64,000 nt of DNA from Lithospermum erythrorhizon (Eukaryota > Streptophyta > Magnoliopsida > Boraginales > Boraginaceae): positions 124,001 to 188,000 of the forward strand of contig JADFUC010000159.1 in NCBI GenBank assembly GCA_019722365.1. The letters are read 5' to 3'. The position numbers were made by a program, and so were the translations under genes. The notes beneath the pieces are model-generated. The model searched no databases. It saw only the letters and a list, made by a program, of their open reading frames with translations, and was not told the DNA's origin. Positions 1 through 12,397 of the stretch are shown piece by piece (position 1 is the first letter of the stretch; each line of letters begins with the position of its first letter).

Positions 1-497
1 TGTCATCCAACATGATGTTTGAACACGCTTAACATTCGTGCTGATGCGGATTCAATTGTTCACTCTGCCAGAAATCTAATCGTGCTTAGCGCCAATGCAT
101 ATACTAAACGCCGTTGTTCCCATGTCAAATAGGCATGTTGATTATCACAGAGTTCCACACAAATGGTTTTTCTATGCTGCCTCTCCGATATATATCGTAG
201 ACAAAATCATTTCAATGCGGAACCGAGAATTTTGTATATGGGTCGAAGGATTAAATCACATATACCTTCTAAAAGTGATATAGATTGATGTTTCTTTCCT
301 TTTTTTTTGTAAATATATTTATGTCCTCCCCAAATACTCTAATTACTAGACATTAATTCACAAATAGTAATAATTTAATTTGAGTTTAAAATTTATTTTA
401 ATCATTCCTAAACATTTTATGGTTAATAGAAATACCAAGATTTTATGTATTCTAATAATACATAGTATATTATTATGTATATCATTCCTAGCCATAT
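1..497. other. AT-rich sequence without a recognisable gene
   Basis: The first 290 bases are less AT-rich than what follows and hold a short plus-strand open frame (95-283) that I do not recognise. It may be the edge of a repeat or gene fragment entering from the left. The remainder is AT-rich with short (TA)n runs. Nothing here supports a functional gene. Confidence 0.4.
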
Positions 498-1008
498 ATA
501 TATATATATAATGTATGATTACATGATTTCTTAAGAGTTGTGAATCTAATTCATATGTAAAATATGATCCACGTATCTCATAAAGTTAGCGCCAGAGAAA
601 AAAATCATATCTTCAAATTTTAAAACAAGATAGTTTCAAGGTTGTTAAATTATTTCATATTAACGGATAACATAAAATTATCCTTTATTAAGCATATTAT
701 TTAATGAATTTACAGCAATTATTATATTTTAGTTTTTTGTATATATATTTTTATAAATATAACATATATATATATATAATGTATGATTATGATTTCTTCA
801 AGTTTAATAAAGATCTAATTCATATGCTTAAAATATGATCACATATCTCATAAAGTTAGTATAGAAAAAATGCATCTTCAAATTTCAACGAGTTAGTTTC
901 AAGTTTGTTAAATTGTTTCATGGATAACATAAAATTATCATACAATAAGCATATTTAATGAATTTACAATAATTATTATATTTTAGTTTTTTAATATATA
1001 TTTTTATA
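498..1008. repeat. Tandem duplication of a roughly 255-bp AT-rich unit
   Basis: Two diverged copies lie back to back at about 498-760 and 762-1008. Both start with a (TA)n run followed by AATGTATGATTA. Both then carry the words ATCTCATAAAGTTAG, GATAACATAAAATTATC and AATTATTATATTTTAGTTTTTT in the same order and spacing. No coding potential is seen. Confidence 0.8.
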
Positions 1009-1799
1009 ACTATTTCGCCAGAAATCTTTTTGAATGTATGGCCTAACTCCCTAAAATGATTTTAATTAATAAACAAATATATGTTACAGATTAAATTAAA
1101 TTGAACTTCATGTTACTTGAAATCATATTTTTCTATATTGTTTTATGTTTGTAAGCTCAAGGGACTTACAAAGATTAGACAGTTATTACAACATATAGTT
1201 TTTCAATTACAATACATATTTTGATTCAGAATACATATTTTGATTCAGAACTTATAAAAATTAATAAATGAGATAAAACTATGTTTGCTCCAAGTATATA
1301 GAAAATCATAGTGTAAGTCGCATATTAAATTTATGTTTTTCTGATAATATATTAAATGGATTCTGGCATTAGACCAAAATGAAATAGAAAATTAAATTTA
1401 TTTTATGTTGTACATATAATATTTAACACATAAATACTAACTAACTTTGTGTTAGCTAATAATATTTTAAAATTTTTATTTCCCCTACTTTCACGAATAA
1501 ATAGCATATAATAGTAAGGTCATTTTTTAAGGATGATAGATAACAAAAAAATTTGTGTTTCCTTCTAAGACTGATTAGTACCATTTGCAGTCAAAGAAAT
1601 TATTTGCATATTTTATCACGTGCAACGTACGTTATGATTCTGATATAAAAAAAAAGTAACCCATCATTTAATCATAAGACAAAAAGGTACTACATAAATA
1701 ATAAATGTTAAGTGGAAATAAACTTGAAATCCAAAAGCCTTTATCTTGTTTGACATCTTTATTAAGAATCGATGATTTTTTTAAGATCAAAAGCATCTA
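1009..1799. other. Gene-free AT-rich interval
   Basis: No open frame, RNA gene or strong repeat is visible, apart from a short direct repeat around 1218-1250 (ATACATATTTTGATTCAGAA occurs twice). Confidence 0.5.
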
Positions 1800-3120
1800 T
1801 AATGGAATCAACATCAAAACTTCACAATGATTCATACTCTCGATGTATAGCACTAAACTTCTCGGCAAAGCCGTGTAAATCCATCTCTTGTTTCTAAACC
1901 TTGTTTTCACAATCTTCATTCTTGAAAAGAGACATGCTACTATTGCTTAGTAGCAAAGCCTTCAGGAAGGTGAGGACCAATCGAATCAATTTATCAAAAA
2001 ACAGGTATATTTCATATTTCTTTGTCTCTTCATTGCCCTCCATGACTCTAAAATTTTTGAGACATTTTGCAAGTCATCACTAAATGCGCAAATTAATCTT
2101 GAAATGATTGGCTAAATCTTTTCCAAATGTGACAACTCTTGTTCTGTAAAAATCGCGAGGATAAAATTTAGGCGATAACTTGCATATATCATCAACTTTA
2201 AATAAAACAAATCCATCCTTCGGATTGATGATGAAGGTGAGTAGGCAATTCAAATTGCATTTTTCACAAAATCTGGATTGTAACTCTTGAAGCTGAAAAT
2301 CAATACAAGCATTAAAAAGATCAACTCTGAGATGATGTTCCACATAAATATCATTTATACGGCCTCCCTCTTCACCCCTTGATAAATCATTTTTCGCATA
2401 AGGAATCTCAATCATATGATTACAATAAAAATAGCTTCAGCTTTTATCAAACAAAGTAACCATCGCTTATTACTCTTAATTGTTGGAATTTGAATTCTTG
2501 TTGATGAAACTAAATGCATAGCATTTTCAATATCTTAAAGACTTTTCGTTCTGATGTTTTGCATAAATCATTTGTTAGCCTCCAATATTTCAACCACCAT
2601 ATGCAAAAGAATATGAACTCAAAGGAAGTAATCTTATCATAGAAACTCATTTGGCTTCCTTCTTTGGCGGAAGTGCCTTCTATCATTGAATTCTGTATTT
2701 TAAGGCTGAGCAAGTTGCATCATACATATTAAACAAACTAATGAGGGTGCAAATGGGGAACTCCATCAGAATTGTCCCGTGTCTTTTTAAAGTGCCGATT
2801 TGATTTTTTCTTTACCGGTTCCAGCTTTTTTAATGAAATTTGCTCCAAATATATGATTAGCTTGAGACAATAAGCCAGGCTGAGTCTCTTTACTAGAATT
2901 AGTTACCACATTAACAATAAATGTTGCATTATCAAATAATTGATGTGAACAAATATGGCATCTAAGCGATAGCCCACTAATGCGGTGAGAGAGCGATGGC
3001 CAAAACAATGCACATAATATACAAATGGACATTTTTAAGAATCGAAAGCTTGTAAACCATTCCGTTGTCCCCACCGTATTCTTGGCACAGTGCAGAAACT
3101 TCATAGAATCAATTTGATAC
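1800..3120 (-). pseudogene. Degenerate hAT transposase (DUF4371/ZMYM1-like, HAT-dimerisation) pseudogene
   Basis: Read on the complement, consecutive fragments match the plant 'TTF-type zinc finger with HAT dimerisation domain' transposase in the correct order. Near 3030 there is a CPFVYYVHCFGHR segment, the histidine/cysteine motif of the catalytic core. FIVNVVTNSSKE follows near 2920, then YDKITSFEF near 2640, then VEHHLRVDLFNACIDFQLQE at about 2340-2280, a conserved helix before the dimerisation domain. Near 1900 there is KIVKTRFRNK, the typical hAT C-terminal dimerisation signature. The pieces lie in different frames and stop codons fall inside, so no protein can be made. The N-terminal zinc finger is not recognisable. 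Family assignment is fairly sure; the outer limits are approximate and I did not find terminal inverted repeats. Confidence 0.75.
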
Positions 3121-4399
3121 TTTTGCAGCTTCCAGGCGATTTAGAACAGCTAACAAAATGAATTTGAATTTGCAATTGAATTTCAATATGTTGAGATTCT
3201 TGAAAATGTTTAATTGTTCCACTACAGAGTTATGTGTTGAGTTTGAACCTCCCACATGTTTCAAGAAAACACCACATTTTACCTGTGATTTTACTCACGA
3301 TTATTAAATCTTTTCAGCTAGTAAAAGCTTTTGTCATTTTTTGTATTTGATTCTTTAAAAGATAAAGCGATAAGCAAAGATTTAACTTTTAGGAGAATAT
3401 TCCCAAGCAAATCTTGAATAAAATCAATCTATTCTCTCGACGAAAATGACAACCGTGCTTGCTCGGTGGAGTTTTTTCGGAGACAATACGATACGAGCCT
3501 ATCTGATAAAAGTGGCCCTTTTTTCTTGTTGACTGGAGGACACTTCCCACATTAGCGTTCTCTACCAGATCAACTTTTATATGGTAATTCATCGCCTTTC
3601 GATTGATTGGCTAACTTTAATTTTTAATGCATGTAGGTAAATATATAATCTATATGTGGTTCGATATTATGAGTCAAAAGTTAGTGCGAGGATGCATCTC
3701 AGCGACACTTTCAATATTTGGAGACTCTTTTTTAAATAAGATTTAATTATTTATTTCCCATATGAAATTTGTAAATGAAGAAAAATTGAAAAATGTCGAA
3801 TAAATTTAATAATTCTAACTTTATAAATTACATAAAAAATAATGATACTTGGAAGCTTAAATTTTAAAGTACTTGAGTAAAATTAAATCATACAATATGT
3901 ATATTAACAAAATGCGTTTTAAACTTAGTAAAGAAAATTCTCAGGAAACAAATAAAGACATACTATAAAACAATACGACAATATCAATACACATTAAGTA
4001 ATATTACTCCCGTGTCTCCATATATTATTGTATTATTGGAAAGTAAATGAAGAAGTGCAGTACCAAGAGTTGAATAAACCCGATTTCCCAAATCTTAAAG
4101 TTGTAAAATTCTGACCGATTGTTTACTATATTTGGAATTGAACTCACAAGCAAGTTGTTTTGTGAATTGTCTGTATTAGGTACAGTTAAAATGGCCAAGT
4201 TTATTATATTTGAGTGACTTATTTGAATAATGTATTTGTGAGTTATAAGTTTTGGGCCAATTAATTATACTATAATAATAATATGAGTAGTCACAAATTA
4301 ATAGTAATCCAATAAATTAAACTTTAAATATAAAATTAGGGGAGGGAGGGAATATAATTTTTGAAAATATATAGTATTATATATGTTTTTTAAAATATC
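3121..4399. other. Gene-free interval, possible decayed 5' part of the hAT element
   Basis: A 67-residue complement frame (3389-3592) may belong to the upstream half of the broken hAT transposase, but I see no motif in it. The rest is AT-rich and featureless. Confidence 0.35.
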
Positions 4400-4535
4400 C
4401 AGAAGTATAAAATGCTCTAGATTCTCCACCCGAATCATTTGTGAAAAGTCGTTGCAGTAACCTTTCGGAAGGAATGACATTATCATGTTGCAACTTTGGT
4501 AGTGTATCAATTTCCCTCAAGAACCGCTTCATACC
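4400..4535 (-). pseudogene. Second, small CrRLK1L kinase relic
   Basis: On the complement a stretch reads FLREIDTLPKLQHD and, after a frameshift, LPKGYCNDFSQMI. This corresponds to FLREIETLSKLQHDHLVRLKGYCNESPEMI in the kinase relic at 5061-5962 (alphaC to beta4/beta5 of a protein kinase). Only about 45 residues can be matched. It is a separate degenerate copy lying about 550 bases beyond the larger one. It ends next to the words ACCGCTTCATACCTAGCATG, which recur about 50 bases further on. Confidence 0.65.
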
Positions 4536-5060
4536 TAGCATGGATTGGGACTAAATCTTTTATTTAACAGCTCTGCACCGCTTCATACCTAGCATGTTTT
4601 AATCTCATCTAATGAAAATCGGTGGCTGAGGCTCTCAACTTCGGAGGCTGATGGTACCATTTTCTCTACAATTGTTAGCATGCATGTTTTTAGATTAACT
4701 CAAACAAACAGGCTTTAGGTAAGGGAAATAATGGCAGTAAGAATCATGAAGTAGCAATCAAACATCACTTTATTATCCACCAAAAGACAATTTTGAGTGA
4801 AAGTTATTCACTCAACACAAAATACTGTAAGTTATCCACCAAAAGCTCTATGCTCTCACTTTTATAAACTGAAGATATGAGTCATCTCCATCTAGACAAA
4901 ACAAAACCATTTTTGAAGTTTATCAACTACTCTCAGGGTTTAAATATCTCTGTTCAAACCAACAGAGTTAACCAGTGTTGAATTCCAGCTTCAGGCTAAA
5001 AGTTTTTCAAGACTTAAGTGGAAAAAACAAGGTACTGCATATTGGCTTGCTAAATAGTTT

Positions 5061-5962
5061 TCACATACCTGGCTGTTTCTTCAAAACTAGTTGGAGCTTC
5101 GCCATCATCATTTGTGTCATGTTAGCTCTGACATTAGGTTGCCCGCGAATATGACAGGTCGGTAATTGTTTCTTCAAAGCTAATTCGAGCCCTGCTACCA
5201 CTTCCTCCATCGTTGGCCTTCCACATAAAACAACCAACAACACAACCCCGAATGCATAAACATCAGTTTTCTTACTTAATCTCTGTGTATAAAAGTACTC
5301 GGGATCCAAGTAACCAAAGGTGCCTTTCACACCAGTTGAGCTCACAACTGTCGTCTGCAATTCACTTGAAGAAAACTTCACTAGCTTAGCCAAACCGAAG
5401 TCAGCAATCTTAGCTTCAAAATGCTCATCTCATCTAACAAGATGTTTGAATCTTTTACATCACGGTGTATGATCCCCGGTACATATTCTGTGTGTAGGAA
5501 ATCAAGTCCTCTTGCAGCACCAATACATATACAACGTCGCTGCTCCCAAGTTAGACAAGATGTCTGATTATCTCCAATCTCGATAACAGAAACCGAACCG
5601 TTTGACATCAATAACCAACTACTTCTAGTCTTGTATAAATGATCGGCCAAGGTACCACTTGGCATGTACTCATACACAAGGATCATTTCTGGGGATTCAT
5701 TGCAGTAACCTTTAAGACGAACAAGATGATCATGTTGGAGCTTAGACAATGTTTCAATTTCCCTCAAGAACTCAGTCTCACCTTGTCTAGATTCATAACT
5801 TAATCTTTTCATCGCAACAACTTCTGCAGCATTGTTGATCGATCCTATATAAACCACCCCAAAGCCACCCTTACCAATGATTAGTTCCTCATCGAAATTG
5901 CGAGTAGCCTCGTTTACCTCATCAAGTGAAAACTCACGGCAGAGCTGTTCAGACGTCGACAT
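5061..5962 (-). pseudogene. CrRLK1L (FERONIA-like) receptor kinase, kinase domain only, frameshifted and internally deleted
   Basis: The complement encodes a cytoplasmic kinase of the Catharanthus roseus RLK1-like class, normally a membrane receptor for RALF peptides. From the start at 5962 one sees the juxtamembrane CREFSLDEVNEATRNF, the glycine loop GKGGFGVVY, the catalytic lysine in VVAMKRL, the alphaC glutamate, LVYEYMPSGTLADHLY and the catalytic loop IIHRDVKDSNILL. Near 5415 the frame shifts just before the expected KIADFG, and the continuation lies in the other frame from about 5410 (DFGLAKLV, then GTFGYLDPEYF). After VVLLVVLCGRP the sequence jumps straight to TMEEVVAGLELALKKQ, so the region between subdomain IX and the RPxM motif (about 60 residues in relatives) is gone. 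No malectin ectodomain or transmembrane segment is visible upstream. It is a pseudogene unless the frameshift is a sequencing error, and even then the fold would lack its C-lobe helices. Confidence 0.85.
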
Positions 5963-6735
5963 TACTTGTATGCTTATGGGTTCGACTATGGAACTTCAAA
6001 ATCACGTCTTCAAGCCACCAGCTGCGACTATACTTAACCAAGTATTCCAGATTAAAAGTAGATTGAAAAGTCTTCACAATCACTTAAATTAGTGTGGTAG
6101 CACTTAAGTGCAAGTAGTCTACATTAACTAATCAAATTTATTTCCAAGTTTAAGTTTAAGGTCAATGATGGCTGCAAGAATCAGAGTCCATGACATTGTT
6201 CATACTTCATAGTCCACAACAGAAGACTTCATGAGTCTTAGTCTTCAACTAAATTTTAAATAGATTTGCTTCACTGTCTTTTGTTTGTTCGATTAACCTC
6301 TTCAAAAAAATATTTAATTGTCCTTAAAGAATTAAGCTAATCTTAATTAAAATTTTATTAAAAGAAATCATGACATATAAGTAATTGGTTTAGCATCTTA
6401 GTATAAAAATCTTTTAGCAAAAACTGTGTTCTATATAAATGAATTATTATTTAAAAAATATGCCAACAATTTGTTTATAATTCACCTCCAAATTTCATTT
6501 GACATCACTTTAAGATGCATACTGAGTTCTTTACAAGATTAAGAAATATTTCCATGGTTATAACCAGACGTTCTTTGACTAATTGTTATCTGAATTCTGA
6601 AACCATAATGAATAAAATTTTCGAGTTCTATTGTTAAATAGCGATCATAAGTATGTGAAAAACATTGTTTCAATATTCAAAATGAGCAGCAAATTGGTTC
6701 TGGAAATAAGGATCACAACAAGTAAACAAAACTTC
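5963..6735. other. Intergenic, no gene seen
   Basis: AT-rich sequence between the kinase relic and the 3' end of RPL10A. No receptor ectodomain coding sequence is found upstream of the kinase relic. The stretch next to 6736 is probably RPL10A 3' UTR. Confidence 0.45.
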
Positions 6736-8702
6736 TTAAAAGATCCGTTGCGGCCTTCCCATGGTGCTCTTCAGGAATAAGCACCTAACCTATATAATAG
6801 TACAAAAAAGAGAGAATATAAGTATATAATGAATATTGAACAATTTGATCTATAGTCTCTAATTATGTGCTTATTCCGAAAATCAACCATGACTATAAGA
6901 GTATAAGTAAATTGCAAAATTGGAATTTGGAGAACATACATTTTGCCAATTCTTCTTAAGCAGCGATACAAGGAAGTTCACGCTCATTTGAACATTTTGG
7001 AAGATTTGCTTTTCCTCCATAGCACAATTTCCGACAGCAACACCCATGCAGAGAACCTTTTTGAGCTGAAACTTGACGGTGGCCTTAGTCTCATTCACCT
7101 TTGACTCCAATGATTCCTGATGAGACACCAGAGTTGGGAACTTGCCTGCCTTTACAAAAGAGTTTCTCGGCTTGAGCAAATACGCAGATCAATTCTTAAT
7201 GAATTCAGTGATTTATATTGCTACCCAAAATATAATACAAACTACAATTCTTCAGAATGGAAGTTAACAGGAGAAACTAGACCAAGCAATATACAACAAA
7301 TAAAATAGTACGTGCCTGCCTTGTTGAGACCAGGTCCCAAGAGACGAGGGATCTGCTTGATAACAGCTTCAGATGCCAGGAAAGCATGGTACTTCTTGGC
7401 TAACTTTTTCACTAGCTTCTTATTTTTGTTAAGTTTTTTCAACCCCTCAACATCCATATACTCAAGCCCTATCTTCTCTGCCTGTGAATAACATCAGATA
7501 GACAACATTGAGAATATGAAACCAAACCCAGCTCAACATCATGACAAGAAGAAAAATAGTACAAAGAAAAAAAAGGATAAGCAGAGAGACAAATAACAAA
7601 TTACATGGCAAGGCTCTCAAATCTACATAACTTTGCAGTTGTCCTATTACATTCAGAAAGAACATAACGTACCTCTTCAACGTGCTGAGCATCTCCAAGC
7701 ATGCAAATCTTCATCTTGGGACGAGGAATGTGCGGCAACTTAACAGACCCACTGAATCTCTTATCCTTTTGAGGGTCATAATTTTTCAAACCAATCTGAA
7801 GCTCTATGGTCTGGGTAAAGTTACGCTTCTTTTCAGTAGCATCAGTCATGATCTGAGTGATTGCTTCCCTAACAGCATCACTTTGCAACTTACTGCAAAC
7901 CACAAAAACGCATAAATACATAACATAACTCTAATCCAACAAGACAGCTCATACTTCAAATGGTCAGTTCAAAATCAACGAAAAACTCTATACCCCCACT
8001 AACACAATACTAACGCAACCCAATAACATCACAAAAGAAATTACATCATACTCGTTAATTTTCAAAATGTAGTATAACTTGTAAATCCAATCATACATTG
8101 TATTGTGTATACCTTAAATCTTTAAAAACACAATTATACAAATTTATTAGCTTCAAATATCAGAAATTGATTTGCTTCAAGAATCAAAACCAAAACACAA
8201 AACCCACAAGTTATCCATACATTAAACAATAGATGGAGCTAAAATATGCTACAACTTAATCAAATAATACCACTAATTCAAAAAATGTAGAAACTGTAAC
8301 TAGTAAATCCAATCACATTTAACTTATCTTATTAAAACTGATCATTACTACTATCTAATCACATCTGTGTCCACCTAGAGCTAATCGAATGATCTAGCGG
8401 TTGAGCTAGCACCGCTTGATACATAAGGTTAAGGGTTCGAATCTCATTGTACGGGAAGGGGTTGGGAATTATTGTAATCTTAACTACTCCATATAAAAAA
8501 AAAACCCCACATTTGTATCCACCTTAAATGCTTAAAAACACAAATTATACAAATTCTAGTAGCTTCAAACACCATATATTACTTTTTCTTCAAGAATCAA
8601 ACCCAAAACACAAAACCCACAAATTATAATACATTAAACAATAAATGGACCTAAAATAAACTTAAAATTAATCCAGAAATGATTTAATAAAATATACCTC
8701 AT
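6736..8702 (-). CDS. RPL10A: Cytosolic large-subunit ribosomal protein L10a (uL1)
   Basis: This is the L1-stalk protein of the 60S ribosome, which contacts E-site tRNA. Five coding exons join in frame on the complement: 8698-8702 (only ATGAG), 7673-7892, 7320-7481, 6940-7149 and 6736-6789. The product has 216 residues, the usual plant length. It starts [13 protein letters not shown], contains [19 protein letters not shown] and [19 protein letters not shown], and ends GRPQRIF. The serine-2 codon is split by the first intron, which is about 0.8 kb. Three of the four introns are GT-AG. The third (7150-7319) only closes in frame as GC-AG: the available GT donor four bases before 7310 leaves every acceptor out of frame, while AAG|GC joined to AAAG|GCA restores NKAGKF. 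Telo-box motifs lie about 180 bases upstream of the start. The protein appears intact and functional. Confidence 0.95.
8378..8505 (+). mobile_element. tRNA-derived SINE-like insertion in RPL10A intron 1
   Basis: A run of TCTAGCGGTTGAGCTA is followed about 30 bases later by GGGTTCGAATCTCATTG, which matches an RNA polymerase III B box. An A-rich tail (AAAAAAAAAA near 8495) comes next. This is the layout of plant tRNA-derived SINEs. It cannot fold as a complete tRNA, so it is not a tRNA gene. Related B-box-bearing relics occur near 22985, 33465 and 37015. Confidence 0.5.
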
Positions 8703-8880
8703 GATGAAGTTAATTGGAATAAAAATCCTATAACCTGTGAACAAAAATGAAGTAAAATTGAAGTTAATTTCAGAATTAATATTAAAAATTAAATCTTTTT
8801 TGTATTTAGATAACGAACCTAGAGTAAATGCAAGGAGAACAAGTGAAAAAAATATATTGTGTTAGTTATTAAGAAATTGA

Positions 8881-8908
8881 AAACCCTAATTAGAGAATTT
8901 TAGGGTTT
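8881..8908. promoter_or_regulatory. Pair of inverted telo-boxes upstream of RPL10A
   Basis: AAACCCTAA at 8881-8889 and TTAGGGTTT at 8900-8908 face each other about 180-200 bases upstream of the RPL10A start codon. Telo-boxes are known to be enriched in promoters and 5' leaders of plant ribosomal protein genes, and their position here fits that role. The transcription start is not known. Confidence 0.6.
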
Positions 8909-8999
8909 GTAATTTGGGTTGATTTTCAGAACTTTAGATTGGAAACATGTATATGGGCTGGGTTGAAGCTAAAATTCTTTCCTAATGGTCAATCCACAA

Positions 9000-11900
9000 A
9001 GGGTGACTAGACGTGTCTATCAAACGAGATCGGCTAAATTACTACAATGGTCGAAATAATATTGGTGGTACATACGATGTTTTGAATATTGGACCTTAGA
9101 GATAAAATAATGCATCGACCATTGAGCCAAAGCTATGACTTAATGTTGTTATAGTTATTAAAACTAGTCATATTCTTAAATATAATTTATTTTGCAGTAT
9201 TTGAAATATTGCTCGTGATAAAGTTTTGAGTTAAATAATATGTTGATTAAGCTTGAATAATACTTGTGCTTTATTTAACAAAGTAATAACATTGAATGCC
9301 ATTTTACATTAATTTAATAAAACATATTTTATAATTTGATTAATGTTACATTTTAGTACAATTACGTTAGCATATTATTCTTTAAATAATAAAGTCTTCA
9401 ATTATTTTAAATAATACATTGATATATCTAATGCTTTTATTCATATTCATGAATCTTATGTTGTTATCCATTGACTATGCAATACTAAATAACTTTCATG
9501 ATATACCAAATAATACAAAATCTGTCAATATCTTAAAATAATTTTTAATTAGAAATATGTTTTATTATTTGAAGGATAATATATTATTGCAATACTAAAT
9601 AACTTTCATGATTTAAATAGAATCATTTTAATTATTTCTTGAAATAGTCTTTAATTACAAATATATTTTATTATATAAAGGATAGTATATTATTGAATGT
9701 TATGCTTTTATTTATATATTATTTGAAACTAAATAACTTTATTAATTCTTATACACAAATTAACAATTTATCAGCTTAGCACTGATGGTTTAAAACACAA
9801 CACATCATAAAGTCTAAGGATCGAAAATATCGACACATTGATATAGAAAGTTATACGGAGTATATGTGAATATCGTGTGATCTTTTTTATAATAATATTT
9901 GGATTAATATAATTAGTGTTTATGAATTGAAACATCATTTCGAATCGATCTCTTTTTATCACAAAATAAAAAATGGCTTCCACGTTCGTCACACGCGGGT
10001 AAAGATAAAGTTGCGTTGAGCCAGATTGTAGGCTCATGCTTAAATTCGGGTTGTGGCTAAAGTTGGGCCTTGACCTAAGAATAAATATTCTTCGTTGAAT
10101 AAAATTATATGAGAAAATATTGAAACTTTTAAGAATGAAAATATTTTTTTCGGGTTAATATAACCGTCCTATAATTTTTCTAATATAACTGAAAACTAAT
10201 AAATACTTAAAGATTATTATGAAAAAATAGAAAATATAATTGAAATAAACTAAATCATAATATAAATAATTTATATTAAGAAACATGGCATAATCTTAAT
10301 AAAATTTAATATAAAATGTGGACATCATAGCCTCTAACTAGCATAGTAGCATGTGAGCTAACCCCCGTAAGCTCTACGCGTGCGATAACCCCAGCATAGG
10401 TCATATACTCATGTTATGAAAACATTCTTTTTATGTCGACTTTATTTTCCTAGTGATTTAGCAAATAATGCGTTGATAAGAGGTTTAGGATAGAATGGCA
10501 TTAGATTTATAATAATGAGAATTTTGGTCGGCTTTATTAGCGAATTGTTGAAATAAATAGATGTAGTTACTGCGCGACCCACAGTAATGTCAAATTCTTT
10601 ATGTTCAGGAGTGGAAGCGTGTCTCCATAAAAAATATTCGGAGTTTACGGAGTATGGGGCCATCTTTAGCGGTGGAATTCTTTCCTTATAAAAAATTTAT
10701 CTTGCTCTTTAGTTTTAAGCCCAGAGGCATGCTTTCAAGCTGATAAAGGAGGCGAGAGTCTTAAAATAATACCTTGTGCACAATACCTTTGGCCGATTGG
10801 GTTAGGCTCAGCGCGGTGAGGAATCACCAAATATTGTAGGGAAGTGGTTTAAAGGAAGCTCGTCCCACACAGCTGGTTGAGACATATCTCATTATTCACT
10901 TTCCTCCGTGGAATCACAGGGACACGGACGTCGGTGAGGCACACAGTGTCGGTTTCCACGAATTTTATAGTCTTTTTTTTTGTTCCGTGACAAAATCCGC
11001 GATAAAAAGCTAGGCAGAGTGTTAAATCACGTCTCTTCGTACCTTGTCAGAGGAGTTTGACTTTTTAGAAGGGCGAAAGAGTGGAAATTCCTGATTCGTT
11101 AAAAGAACTTTTTGTTCATTAATGATACAAAATTCAAATTTTACCATTTTTATGGTATATTTTCTTTTTCTTTTAATATATTTTAGATGTCATTTTGTTT
11201 CCTAAAAAAAATTCATTAATGTCGATTATATAACTTTATTTTTTAAGCTTTTAGGCAATTTGTATCAATTTGTTCGCGACTTTTGGTACACAGTTTCTAA
11301 TTAGAGTACATAAAAATAATTTTTGGTAAAATTTTTAGATTTTTGTTATCTTAATCTTGGAATGATACGTTTTAGTAGCATTGTCTTGTTTTCATTTAAA
11401 TTAGGTGTATGAAGATTAATTAACGTTAATGAGCCGAGCCTAATAAAATTAATGAGCAGAAGTAACGGATTTACCATTGAACTTTGTATTGGGGAAGTAT
11501 GGTTAAAAGGAAAACTCTTTAATACCATGATCGATTGAAGGCATTCCACGATTAACTCCTCATTGATCCAAATGTGGATCTGAGATCCGTTAGTGTGAAA
11601 GCGGTTTTTTGAAATTTTATAAGGGTTAATGGCACGTTAATCATACATGTTTCAAAGCGTTCACCGTTCGATCACATAATTTCAAAAGTATCCACTTGTC
11701 ATTCCCAGTCCAAATATGTAGGTAAGACTTTTGAGGCAGGTAACAAAGAAGAATGGGAAATTATTAAAATATTTCGTTTTTTATATAATTTTTAAAATTT
11801 TATCAAAATTTTGGGTCAAAATATTTAGATAGATTAAATTTTAATAAAAAATTTGGATGATATAAATGTTTAAAAATATTTTTAATATGATAAATACTTG

Positions 11901-12397
11901 CTTGAGAAATTTTTTATTTAAAAGAATTGAAAAATACAAATCTAAAATGAGTGTTAAGCAGTTTATCGCTACAAAAAGTCCAAACTTCACATTAATTTTG
12001 TGAGGACCAAATTAGGAATGACTTTTAAAAGCATGTGATCAATAAATAAATTTGAAAGCATATATGATCGAGATAGTGAGCATGTTGAAACGTATATGAT
12101 CGAACTGCGGCTATTTTTATAATATTTGTTTCATTGTTTGACTTACATTATTATAAAATGTACATAAAAGAAAAACTGTTTTTTACTCTTGTAGTATTTA
12201 TCTTTTTCCGTTTCATTTCTTCGGTCAATCGATCTTCAATACCACTATAAATCTATCAAAAACCAACATTTAATGATTCCTTAAACACACAAATACATAT
12301 TTATAACAAGCTTTAGCTTCTATGTATCAACATTCATTTACATTTTTTATTGAACCATATTCAACAATTGAGCTGATTTGTTAAAGAAAATATAAGG
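9000..12397. other. 3.4-kb gene-free interval with unidentified moderately GC-richer block
   Basis: No conserved protein or RNA gene is recognised. 9000-9770 and 11100-12390 are AT-rich. About 10320-11100 is less AT-rich and holds short open frames (a 73-residue complement frame at 10442-10663, and an 88-residue one at 9771-10037) with no motif I know. The block may be an old transposon or organellar insertion, but I have no direct evidence for either. Confidence 0.35.

Noticed and set aside
8390..8460. Possible tRNA gene (GGTTCGAATCTC with upstream A-box-like sequence)
   Set aside because: No acceptor stem or anticodon arm pairs up; an A-rich tail and related copies elsewhere point to a SINE relic.
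10320..11100. Possible organellar insertion because of higher GC content
   Set aside because: I could not match any plastid or mitochondrial gene, so there is no positive evidence.
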